A model generated the notes under the pieces. The model searched no databases. It had not been told where the DNA came from and saw only the letters and a program-made list of their open reading frames with translations. From positions 1-64,000 of the forward strand of contig JAJPJN010000180.1 in the NCBI GenBank assembly GCA_021324185.1: a stretch of 64,000 nucleotides of DNA, read 5' to 3'. How positions within the stretch are numbered: the stretch's first letter is position 1; each line of letters begins with the position of its first letter. Both the position numbers and the translations under genes were made by a program. This stretch comes from Terriglobia bacterium. GTDB lineage: Bacteria; Acidobacteriota; Terriglobia; Bryobacterales; Bryobacteraceae. Below are positions 19,332 through 27,073 of the stretch, piece by piece.

Positions 19332-20246
19332 TCAGTCGCCGCGTAGAGACAGCGGCGTCTGTGGGTATGGCTCTTCCATGCCATAACGCGAGGAACGCCC
19401 GCGCCGGTCGCGGTTGCTGCCGGGCCATTCGAGACGCAGATCCTGGCAAACTTCGTTTAGCATCTCAATGGTCGTGGTGCGCTGCTCCATAGCGAATGCG
19501 GTGACGAGCAGGTTATCGCACAGCAGGTTGATCAGCCGCGGGATACCGCGCGAGCGCTTGTAGATTTCTTCCAGAACTTCCGGCCCAAAGACGGTCTGTT
19601 TCGTCATGCCGGCGCGCGCCAAGCGCGTTTCGATGTAGGCCGCGGATTCGTCCGGCGTGAGCGGATTTAAGGTACAGCGCAAGACGATGCGTTGTTTCAA
19701 CTGCCGGAGATCGGGCGCGTCCAGCTTGCGGTCGAGTTCCGGTTGGCCGGCCAGAATGATTTGCAACAGCTTACCCTGCCGGTTTTCCAGATTTCCCAGC
19801 AGCCGGATCTCTTCGAGCACTTCCCATTCGAGGTTGTGCGCTTCATCGACAATCAGCACGCAGGTACGGCCGCGCTCGGCCTGCTGGATCAGCAGCGCGT
19901 TCAGTGCAAACAGGACATCTGTTTTCGATTTTCGATCGCACTGCAGCTCGAAATCGAAGGCCATCATCTCGAAGAATTGATCCGGGGTGAGGCGCGAATT
20001 AAATATGAATGCAAACTCGGTACGCTGCGAATCCAGATAATCGCGCAGGCATTCGAGCATTGTCGTCTTGCCGGTGCCTACTTCGCCCGTCAGCACAATA
20101 AACCCTTTGCGGCTGCGTACACCGTAGATCAGGTTGGCTAATGCCTCCTCGTGTTGAGGGCTACGGTACAGGAATTCAGGGTCCGGGCTTATGTTGAACG
20201 GGTTCTCGACAAATCCGAAGTACGCATTGTAGATCGCGTTTTGCAT
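19332..20246 (-). CDS. ExeA/GspA-like AAA ATPase
   Basis: Predicted P-loop ATPase of the ExeA/MshM family, which in other bacteria helps assemble type II secretion or polysaccharide export machinery. The N-terminal YFGFVENPFNISPDPEFLY is the family hallmark. Walker A is GEVGTGKTT (54-62), Walker B is VLIVDEAHNL, and the sensor region reads ILAGQPELDRKLDAPDLRQLKQRI. It ends soon after the AAA lid (304 residues), so the C-terminal peptidoglycan-binding domain of ExeA is absent. No secretin or exosortase genes are adjacent. Its neighbour on the same strand is csm5, 140 bp upstream; a functional link is unproven. Confidence 0.87.
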   Translation of the reverse strand: MQNAIYNAYFGFVENPFNISPDPEFLYRSPQHEEALANLIYGVRSRKGFIVLTGEVGTGKTTMLECLRDYLDSQRTEFAFIFNSRLTPDQFFEMMAFDFELQCDRKSKTDVLFALNALLIQQAERGRTCVLIVDEAHNLEWEVLEEIRLLGNLENRQGKLLQIILAGQPELDRKLDAPDLRQLKQRIVLRCTLNPLTPDESAAYIETRLARAGMTKQTVFGPEVLEEIYKRSRGIPRLINLLCDNLLVTAFAMEQRTTTIEMLNEVCQDLRLEWPGSNRDRRGRSSRYGMEEPYPQTPLSLRGD

Positions 20247-20386
20247 GTCTATATGTGGGACTTCAGATTGTTCAGATACGTTCTAAAATTGCGCCTACAA
20301 CCAGCATAGTCCAGCTTTCGCGCGCAGCCAAATGCCCGGCCGCGTTGCGATTATTTATTGATTCTGTTTTAACGTGTTCGCTGGTA

Positions 20387-21532
20387 CTAGAAGTTCTCAA
20401 ACTGTAACGCTGCCCAGCCGGGGAGAAACGCCGGCTGGCCGCCAGCGAAAACGACACGGCGCGTCTTTGGGAACGGCGCGCCTTCCCGGAGGCTTTTCGA
20501 GATCGACGGCACGGCGCGCAGGATTTTACGGTAGGATTCGTTGCCGGTTTCCGGAAATGCGGATTTCGAAACAAAGCCGCTGCCCCAGCCCAGACAAATG
20601 AGGCACGTGCGCGGCGCATTCCGAGCCTCTTCCAAACGATCCTGCAACTGTTTCAATGTTTGCTGGACCGCGCCGAGCCCGGCCGCCTCGGCATATTGCA
20701 TGTGCATCTGAAGCTGGGCGGCCGCGTATCGGTTGGCGGCATCCAGCAGCATTTCCGGAGTTGGAACGGAACGCCAGCCGAGCGCGCGCGCGATCTCTTC
20801 GTTTTCAAAGAACCGCTCCAGTTTCCATTCGCCTTCAAACGACGTGCCGGGAGCGGCCATTTCAGCGAACACAGGCGTGGAGTCGTTTATACGCTGATGG
20901 GGTACGCTGCCGCGCCCGGCGATCTTCCATGCCAGTTGCGGTTTGCCGGGTTGGCGCGTATCGAGCGAGGCGACGCGCGTCAGATAGATCTTGAAGACCG
21001 AGGAAGAGACCGGGTTGCTGTCAGCGGCGGATATGATCCGGGTTTGGGAAGCGCCGGCTTGCGATTCAGCAGCCTCGGCAGCGCGGCGCGGAACGCGATC
21101 TCCCTCAAGCGACGCGGCAATGCGCTCCAGCGTAGAAGGCGACCAGCGCGAGAATACGAAACCGGTGCGCAGCGCGCCTTTCAGCGCGGAAGCAGGAAGA
21201 TAGGCGCCGCGATGATTGGCTGCGAAGGTCGGAATGAAAAGCGTTTCTGACGGCGCGGCATTCCAGATGGCTGTGGAAGCGGCATTCTCAAACGGAATGC
21301 GGCGCTGGGAAAAATTCTGCGCAAATCCTCCCCAGGATGCGAAGTCCAGCTTGGTGGCTTTGCGCAATTGCGTGAGGTAGCCTTCCAGCCGTGGACCGCG
21401 AGAGAGCAGTTTAAAAATGCGCGCCTGATCGAGAACGTTGACCTGATCCTTCCAGACCATGTAATCGATGGGCGATAACGTGCGGCCATCGCCGACCAGC
21501 AGTGGAGTGAGAGCGATGAGCTTATAGTTCAT
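20387..21532 (-). CDS. csm5: Type III-A CRISPR RAMP protein Csm5
   Basis: Predicted cap subunit of the Csm effector complex, where it binds the 3' end of crRNA and helps recruit maturation nucleases. The N-terminal RAMP segment begins MNYKLIALTPLLVGDGRTLSP. The family motif LPASALKGALRTGFVFS (Ser-x-x-Lys-Gly-x-x-Arg-Thr) is present. The C-terminus has LICLGWGSGFVSKSAFPETG and the closing pattern PKTRRVVFAGGQPAFLPGWA, both typical of Csm5. Length 381 is normal. The start overlaps csm4 by 11 nt. It is the last gene of the operon; no cas6 or csm6 follows. Confidence 0.9.
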   Translation of the reverse strand: MNYKLIALTPLLVGDGRTLSPIDYMVWKDQVNVLDQARIFKLLSRGPRLEGYLTQLRKATKLDFASWGGFAQNFSQRRIPFENAASTAIWNAAPSETLFIPTFAANHRGAYLPASALKGALRTGFVFSRWSPSTLERIAASLEGDRVPRRAAEAAESQAGASQTRIISAADSNPVSSSVFKIYLTRVASLDTRQPGKPQLAWKIAGRGSVPHQRINDSTPVFAEMAAPGTSFEGEWKLERFFENEEIARALGWRSVPTPEMLLDAANRYAAAQLQMHMQYAEAAGLGAVQQTLKQLQDRLEEARNAPRTCLICLGWGSGFVSKSAFPETGNESYRKILRAVPSISKSLREGAPFPKTRRVVFAGGQPAFLPGWAALQFENF

Positions 21533-22658
21533 CGGGTTTCGGTATATCCGCGGGGGGCGGAGGTTCGGGACAGGGCTTTGGCTCCGGAGCCTCTACATCC
21601 GTGGGTTCTTCGACAGGCTTGATATCTTCTTCCGGCATTTCCGGCACGCGCAACGCCAGCGCGAATCCGGCACGATAGACCGGATGCGCATGGCCGTCCG
21701 GTGAAACATCGACGGCTCTGCCGGATGGCTCTTGCGGCGCGCTCACGACAGAACCTTCAGCCACCATACGAACAGTTTTCCTGGCATGGCCGCCGCGCAG
21801 CAATAATTGGTAATCGCCGCCGGTCCAATCGGGTGATTCGGTTGGGGCGGGCGAATAAAGCGAGAGCAGCCAATAGGCCGCGCTCCCGCCATTGCTGCCG
21901 TTGGTTGCGCGAGTTCTGGCGGTTTGCGGCAGCAGCAGATTCGGCCAGGCGCCATCCTGAAAATCGGGCTCGGCTGTCTGGCCCCAGCCGATGCTGCGGC
22001 CGCCGCCAAAACCGGTATCGGCCAGCAGGCGGAATGCGGCTTTCACCCGGCTGCTCCATTCGCTTTCCGCATTCGGGTCGCGAAAGCGCGCGAGACACCA
22101 CAATCCCGACGCCGGCTCGAATTCGATGCAGGCAAATGAATCGCAGCGGGCACTGGTGTGCGAAAGGCGGTCGACGGCGGCGCGCGTCCGCGTCACAATG
22201 CGGAACGGCGTGGCGCTGGTTCGATCCCGGCGCAGCAGGCAACCGCTTTCGGCGTCGGGTATCCATTGCTCGGCAAGAATGGGCCGGCCCAAAAGCATGG
22301 AATCAATGACCGTTGTGGGCACGAATTCCGCAGCATGCCAGCGGATTTTCGATAGAAACACCGGGCTGGGCGAGGTAACCAGATTGGGAGCGGGAGGCCA
22401 GACCGTGCGCGGTGGAACGGCGAAGAGCGTTTCGCCTTGGTAAGGAAAAAGCGAGCTGAAGGTCACTTGCGCCGCGCCGGCACGAGCAGTCGAATCCAGC
22501 CATTGTTCGAGGAGTCCAAGTTGCCGCATCGCAGTGGTGACGGCGGAATAGAGCCGGTCGCTGCGGAAGATCTTATCGCCACGATCCGTTCCGCCCTCAC
22601 CATCGCCCATGCGCCACGGCCCCAGAGGACGAAGTCGAATTAAAACCGCGGGTGACAT
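21522..22658 (-). CDS. csm4: Type III-A CRISPR RAMP protein Csm4
   Basis: Predicted Cas5-like subunit that anchors the 5' tag of crRNA and contacts Cas10. The N-terminus (MSPAVLIRLRPLGPWRMGDG, then FRSDRLYSAVTTAMRQLGLLE) has the classic 'SDTLFSAI'-type Csm4 motif, and TGFGGGRSIGWGQ is the C-terminal glycine-rich RAMP loop. The last ~35 residues are an unusual acidic, proline-rich tail (EEPTDVEAPEPKPCPEPPPP) that is not part of the fold. The start lies 3 bp after csm3. Identification is by motif and operon position. Confidence 0.88.
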   Translation of the reverse strand: MSPAVLIRLRPLGPWRMGDGEGGTDRGDKIFRSDRLYSAVTTAMRQLGLLEQWLDSTARAGAAQVTFSSLFPYQGETLFAVPPRTVWPPAPNLVTSPSPVFLSKIRWHAAEFVPTTVIDSMLLGRPILAEQWIPDAESGCLLRRDRTSATPFRIVTRTRAAVDRLSHTSARCDSFACIEFEPASGLWCLARFRDPNAESEWSSRVKAAFRLLADTGFGGGRSIGWGQTAEPDFQDGAWPNLLLPQTARTRATNGSNGGSAAYWLLSLYSPAPTESPDWTGGDYQLLLRGGHARKTVRMVAEGSVVSAPQEPSGRAVDVSPDGHAHPVYRAGFALALRVPEMPEEDIKPVEEPTDVEAPEPKPCPEPPPPADIPKPDEL

Positions 22659-22661
22659 GTG

Positions 22662-23495
22662 CTAGGCGAGCTTTTCGGCAAAATCGCCGCCGGCAGCGAG
22701 CTGTTGCAGCGCGGCGAGAGTGGCGCCCGAGAGCAGATTTCGTTCTTCCCCGCCCTTGGCATAGTAGTCTTTGCTGCGCCACGCAAGGGTGAGATTATCG
22801 AACGCTACACGGCCGTTGCCACGGCTGCCGCCGCCGCCAAGCGCGTCATCTTCGAGCAGACGTAACGCTTCCGCGACTCGGCCCAGCAGGGGCTTATCCT
22901 CTTCACAGAGCACATCGAGCACCATGCGAAAGCGGAACCGCGCGCCAGAGGGGACACGCTCGAGCGTGCGCGGATTAGCTTGCGAAGTGATGCGGTCGAC
23001 CGCGTTTTCGCTTTTTACTTCGGTCAATTCGTCATCCAGATTTTCACGCATTTGCGGCGTGATGCTGTCGACAATCAAAGGAGCATCGTAGACGGTGAGG
23101 CGCGCCGGAGTTGCGGTGGCGGTTTGGATGGCTTCGCCCGTCACTCGCTCCACATATCCGGGATTGCGGCCGAAAAGGATACAGACTTCATCATCCGGCC
23201 GGTCGCTGTGGTGAATGCGAACTTCCTGTCCTTTGCGTCTCGACAAATAGACTAATTCGCTTGGAACGGCCAGCGCCATTGTTTGTTCAAGCAGCGAGCG
23301 CAGGCGGCCGCGCAATGAGCTGCCGGGAATATAAGGAATGCCGAAAGCATCTTTGACCACCGGATTATCAGCGCCGCCGATTTCGAGCGAGCCTTTTCCG
23401 GCGCCGATGTGCAAGCCCGTCCGGCATTGGATCTCTCCTTCCAGAATCAGCTTGCCGAGAAATGTCAGTTCGGTGGATGCGGTATGAGAACTCAT
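22662..23495 (-). CDS. csm3: Type III-A CRISPR backbone RNase Csm3
   Basis: Predicted Cas7-like backbone subunit that cleaves target RNA every 6 nt. The N-terminal RAMP strand (FLGKLILEGEIQCRTGLHIG) leads to GGADNPVVKDAFGIPYIPGS. Asp43 in this loop corresponds to the catalytic aspartate of known Csm3 proteins, so RNA cleavage is probably intact. The second signature SSLRGRLRSLLE and the glycine loop DDALGGGGSRGNGRV are also clear. The ATG follows AGGA at an 8-nt spacing. Length 277 is slightly above the usual ~220-250. Located between csm2 and csm4. Confidence 0.94.
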   Translation of the reverse strand: MSSHTASTELTFLGKLILEGEIQCRTGLHIGAGKGSLEIGGADNPVVKDAFGIPYIPGSSLRGRLRSLLEQTMALAVPSELVYLSRRKGQEVRIHHSDRPDDEVCILFGRNPGYVERVTGEAIQTATATPARLTVYDAPLIVDSITPQMRENLDDELTEVKSENAVDRITSQANPRTLERVPSGARFRFRMVLDVLCEEDKPLLGRVAEALRLLEDDALGGGGSRGNGRVAFDNLTLAWRSKDYYAKGGEERNLLSGATLAALQQLAAGGDFAEKLA

Positions 23496-23513
23496 GATTG
23501 ATTCCTGTATGGG

Positions 23514-24110
23514 CTATTCGTTGTACGCGATGATGGCCTCAAAGAGATCGCGAAAACGTTCATAGCCGCGTGTATCATTCTTACGCGTGACTTGCAGCAG
23601 TAGGCGTTCGAGCGCGTCCAGGCTGCGAAGCCCGTGACGCGCGATGGTGTAAGCCAGGCGCGCGCGAACCATGACGAATTCGTGCTGGCGCTCGCTTTCG
23701 GGTGCGCGGGTGGCGCGGCGAACCGCATTATAAAGGCGGCGCAGTTGACTCTTGGTTCCCGAATCCATGTCGCGCATCCGGCTGACGATGACATGAGCCT
23801 GGTTATCGAGATACAAACTATCGGCGATCAGTTTTTCGAGTTCGATCTCGGGCGGGCCTTCGGGGCGGCGGTCACCGGGACCACGCCCGCCGGGGCCGCC
23901 ACGTTGTTCGCGGCCACGATCGCCGCCGCGTGCTTCACCGCCACGATCACCCCGATTCTCCCCGCGCGGGCCGCCGCCGGGACGGTTCTCGCGCGCGGGA
24001 CGATTCTCACCGCTACGCACGTCGTTACTGCGTTCCGGACGCGCCTCGCCGGCGCGGCGATCATCTGTTTTCTTTTCTTCGCTAACTTTCGTTTCTTCCG
24101 TTTCAGGCAT
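23514..24110 (-). CDS. csm2: Csm2 small subunit with an Arg/Gly-rich N-terminal extension
   Basis: Predicted small helical subunit of the Csm complex. The Csm2 core is the C-terminal ~100 residues: ELEKLIADSLYLDNQAHVIV, then helices through RNDTRGYERFRDLFEAIIAY-like sequence. Residues 1-96 are disordered and repeat Arg, Gly, Glu, Asn and Pro (GENRPARENRPGGGPRGENR, GGDRGREQRGGPGGRGPGDR), an RGG-type composition known for RNA binding. Ordinary Csm2 is about 110-160 residues, so this half is extra. The ATG at 24110 has AGGA nine nt upstream and no better internal start exists. Between cas10 (31-nt gap) and csm3 (18-nt gap). Confidence 0.85.
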   Translation of the reverse strand: MPETEETKVSEEKKTDDRRAGEARPERSNDVRSGENRPARENRPGGGPRGENRGDRGGEARGGDRGREQRGGPGGRGPGDRRPEGPPEIELEKLIADSLYLDNQAHVIVSRMRDMDSGTKSQLRRLYNAVRRATRAPESERQHEFVMVRARLAYTIARHGLRSLDALERLLLQVTRKNDTRGYERFRDLFEAIIAYNE

Positions 24111-24141
24111 TGAAATTTCCTGTCCTTACTTGCGTATGTCC

Positions 24142-25662
24142 TTACGCCTGATCTTCATTTCCACTGGCGGCCAGCCGGGCCCATTCCAGGCCGACTCGCG
24201 CCGAGGGGCGCAGTTTGAGTCCTGCAGCACGCTTCCCAATCAGACCCGCAATGGCAGCGCTGCGCAGATGAGTTACTTCTTTACTACGGGCCTGCGGTAT
24301 GACGCGCGATAGCCGCATATAAATGCGCCAGGGCTTATCGATACGCACGGCCTTCCGGCGGCCCGGCCGGCTTCCGGAAAAAGCTTCCCGGTAGACAGCG
24401 GCTAAATCGTGAATGTAACCGGCCGGAAAGTGAAACTCATGCACCAGGCGCAGCAGACTGGTCTTCACTTCTTCGGCATCGGAGAGGCGCTTCCATTCGA
24501 TGGGCCGGCCGAAGACATACAACGTGCCGGGTTCTGTCGATTTCGCTTTTTCGAGTTGCGAAAGCGCGTCGTGCAGGACCGTAGATGCGGGCGTATGCAA
24601 GGACGGGGCAACCTGCAGCGACATGCTGATGGTTCTTCCTTCGAGCGCGGGGAAGGCCTGCGTATTCTGCTCTACGAAGCGTTCGAACAACCGCTGCAAT
24701 TCGCGCGCCAGCAGAAGTAAAGCGTCCCAGCTTCCCCAAACGGCAAAATCATCGCCGCCGCGATACAAGATGCTAACTTTCTGCCAGAACTCCGCAACGG
24801 TGCAGAGGAGAGAAAGCTCGCCCGCGAAGAACTCTTTGAAAAGCACCGATAGATGAATGCGATCTTCAACCGTCGGCACGGATTTCAGTACGGCTGAAAA
24901 CTGATCGACATCGCCGCAGAGGATGGCCCAGCGTGGCGCCCCTTCAGCGCGTTCCGCCATTTCAGCCAGCGAAGCAGGCGTACCGCTATCGTTCGGAGCA
25001 AAACGGCGTGGGAATAGAATGCGTTCGTCATCTACGCCCGATTGCTCTCTAAGCGGCCAGGTGTACTGACCGCTGTCCCATTCGAGATGTGCAGGACGGC
25101 CGCTCGACCAGCCGACTTTTGTGGCCGCCGGTAGCTGCGCGGCGAACTTCGAGAAGTAATCTCCGGCGGCAGAATCCTTGGCTGGCGACACAGGAGCGAA
25201 TAGTTCGGCCGCATTCGGATGGCCGGCCAGCGGCGCCGCGGTTTTAGCTTGCAAGCCGTCGTCGAGACGTTTGCGCACGACCGGCCAGGCCCCCAGATTT
25301 TCGGTAGTGGCCCAGATGAGCTGCAGCAGGCCCCCGGAGAGTTCGTCGAGCGATTGCGAGACGCGAGTTAACAGCTCATTCGCTCTGGGGATCTCTTCTT
25401 CGGCGAGCACCAGCAGAAACTGCTCTGCGCTGCTCGAGCCCAACAGCATACGGGAGAGCCGCAATTCGGTGAGCAGCGCGCGCGGTAAGACTTCGCAAAA
25501 CAGATTGAGCCAGGCGCAGCGGCCCGCGAGGTTAGCTTCAGATTCCCGTTCCTGGTTGCCGCCGCTCGATTCTCGCCTGCCGTCTTCCTGCGCATATTGT
25601 CCGGCGGTGAGGAACTTCGCCGCGCCGAGCAGTTGAGCTTGCAAAAAGACTTGTAACGACAT
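24142..25662 (-). CDS. cas10: Compact Cas10/Csm1 without HD nuclease, GGDD intact
   Basis: Large subunit of the Csm complex. It carries a cyclase-type Palm domain: Palm motif AILCGDVDQFSAVL (residues 246-259) and ILYRGGDDFAVWG with GGDD at 302-305, which in active homologues makes cyclic oligoadenylate after target RNA binding. The helical D4 domain occupies about 395-500. The protein is 506 residues; Csm1 is commonly 700-850. The N-terminus (FLQAQLLGAAKFLTAG) resembles the 'ALLHDIGKF' HD-domain start but lacks His-Asp, and the rest of the HD domain is missing. No CxxC pairs of the zinc region are seen. First gene of the operon, divergent from the glucanase gene. Confidence 0.9.
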   Translation of the reverse strand: MSLQVFLQAQLLGAAKFLTAGQYAQEDGRRESSGGNQERESEANLAGRCAWLNLFCEVLPRALLTELRLSRMLLGSSSAEQFLLVLAEEEIPRANELLTRVSQSLDELSGGLLQLIWATTENLGAWPVVRKRLDDGLQAKTAAPLAGHPNAAELFAPVSPAKDSAAGDYFSKFAAQLPAATKVGWSSGRPAHLEWDSGQYTWPLREQSGVDDERILFPRRFAPNDSGTPASLAEMAERAEGAPRWAILCGDVDQFSAVLKSVPTVEDRIHLSVLFKEFFAGELSLLCTVAEFWQKVSILYRGGDDFAVWGSWDALLLLARELQRLFERFVEQNTQAFPALEGRTISMSLQVAPSLHTPASTVLHDALSQLEKAKSTEPGTLYVFGRPIEWKRLSDAEEVKTSLLRLVHEFHFPAGYIHDLAAVYREAFSGSRPGRRKAVRIDKPWRIYMRLSRVIPQARSKEVTHLRSAAIAGLIGKRAAGLKLRPSARVGLEWARLAASGNEDQA

Positions 25663-25772
25663 CGAAAATGGTCAAGCGACCCGTACCGCAACGGGTGTAC
25701 CGTGTTCAAGCGAGAACGCTTTTCAGACTAGCATAGGCGGTTTTTTTTCGTGGGCTTGACAAAATTACAATA

Positions 25773-27071
25773 GTGGAACTGAATGCAGAGTTGACAAGAC
25801 GCGAACTACTGCTCGGTTCGGCGGTGGCGGCGCTAGCGGCCGGCGCGACGAAGTTCAAGCTGCCCAGACAGGACCAAGAATTACTCGAAGATCTGGCGCA
25901 TCGTTGTTTTCTCTATTTTTGGGAACAGACGGACCCGGGCACAGGAATCGCGCGCGACCGGGCGCACGCGGATGCGAGCGAATATCCCGAGAATGGACGC
26001 TACGTTGGCAGCACGGGCGCGACCGGTTTCGCACTCACCGGCTTTTGTATCGGCGCGCAACGAGGCTGGGTCCCGCAGGCACAAGCGCGGGAGCGCGTGC
26101 GAGCAACGCTGCGCTCTTACGCGAATGGCCCGGTGGTCAACGAGCACGGCTGGTTCTATCACTTCATCGATGTACGCGATGGGCAGCGCCATACCAACAG
26201 TGAAGTTTCGACAAGCGACTCCACGTGGCTGGTGGCAGGCGCGCTGACCTGCCGGCAGTACTTTCACGAAGATGCAGAGATCCGGCGGCTTGCGAGCAAC
26301 ATCTACGAGCGCGTCGATTACCGCTGGATGCTAAACGGCGACCCTTATCTGCTGTCGCACGGATGGCGGCCGGAAACCGGTTTCATCAAGTTTCGCTACG
26401 CCAAATACTGCCAGCTTGCGTGTATGTATCTGCTCGGAATTGGTTCACGGACACACGCCTTAAGCCCGGAATCGTGGTATGCCTGGGATCGCGATCCTTA
26501 TGAATACGATGGCTTTCATTACTATGGCCGATCTTTGTTGTGGACTTATCAATATCCGTTTGCATGGTGGGATTTTCGCAACCGGCGCGAAACGCGCGGC
26601 CTGAAGGTGGATTGGTTTCAGAATTCGTGTACGGCGACGCGCGCGCATCGCGAGTTCTGCATCGATCTTTCAAAGCAGTTTCCGGGATACTCGGCCAACA
26701 TTTGGGGCATCACGAGTTCGGCAGGCCCCGGCGGTTATAAAACCTGGGGCGGGCCGCCTCCGACTAAGAACCTGGACGGCACCGTGGTGCCTTGCGCTTC
26801 CGCCGGTTCGTTGATGTTTGTACCCGATATCTGCATGCCGGCGGTGAGGGCGATCAAAGAAAAGTTCGGCGCCAAAATTTATCAGCGCTATGGCTTTGTG
26901 GATGCATTCAACCCGAATACCGGTTGGCAAGCAGCCGATGTGATCGGAATTGATATCGGAATTACGCTCCTTAGTATTGAGAACTTACTAACTGAAAACG
27001 TGTGGAAATGGTTCATGGCTGGAGCGGATGGCCGCCGCGCGTTTGACTTGGCGGGGATTGAAGAAATATAA
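25773..27071 (+). CDS. Tat-exported glucoamylase-family (GH144-like) glycoside hydrolase
   Basis: Predicted exported glycan hydrolase of the PF10091 'glucoamylase' family, which includes GH144 endo-beta-1,2-glucanases. The N-terminus LTRRELLLGSAVAALAAG is a twin-arginine signal. The (alpha/alpha)6 fold is recognised by AHRCFLYFWEQTDPGTGIARD, VGSTGATGFALTGFCIGAQRG and HGWFYHFIDVRDGQRH. Conserved acidic segments follow (NSEVSTSDSTWLVAGALTCR, WGITSSAGPGGYKTWGGPP). The frame begins at a GTG (25773); a TTG at 25791 is an alternative. It is 2 bp from the next gene, forming a two-gene unit. The exact linkage cleaved is inferred from family. Confidence 0.85.
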   Translation: MELNAELTRRELLLGSAVAALAAGATKFKLPRQDQELLEDLAHRCFLYFWEQTDPGTGIARDRAHADASEYPENGRYVGSTGATGFALTGFCIGAQRGWVPQAQARERVRATLRSYANGPVVNEHGWFYHFIDVRDGQRHTNSEVSTSDSTWLVAGALTCRQYFHEDAEIRRLASNIYERVDYRWMLNGDPYLLSHGWRPETGFIKFRYAKYCQLACMYLLGIGSRTHALSPESWYAWDRDPYEYDGFHYYGRSLLWTYQYPFAWWDFRNRRETRGLKVDWFQNSCTATRAHREFCIDLSKQFPGYSANIWGITSSAGPGGYKTWGGPPPTKNLDGTVVPCASAGSLMFVPDICMPAVRAIKEKFGAKIYQRYGFVDAFNPNTGWQAADVIGIDIGITLLSIENLLTENVWKWFMAGADGRRAFDLAGIEEI

Positions 27072-27073
27072 CG

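Noticed and set aside
25756-25771. TTGACA followed by TACAAT before the glucanase gene
   Set aside because: The two boxes are only 4 bp apart and abut the start codon, so they cannot form a sigma-70 promoter.
20247-25772. Possible CRISPR array near the csm genes
   Set aside because: The gaps at 20247-20386 and 25663-25772 and the gene junctions contain no regularly spaced repeats; elsewhere in the window none were seen either.
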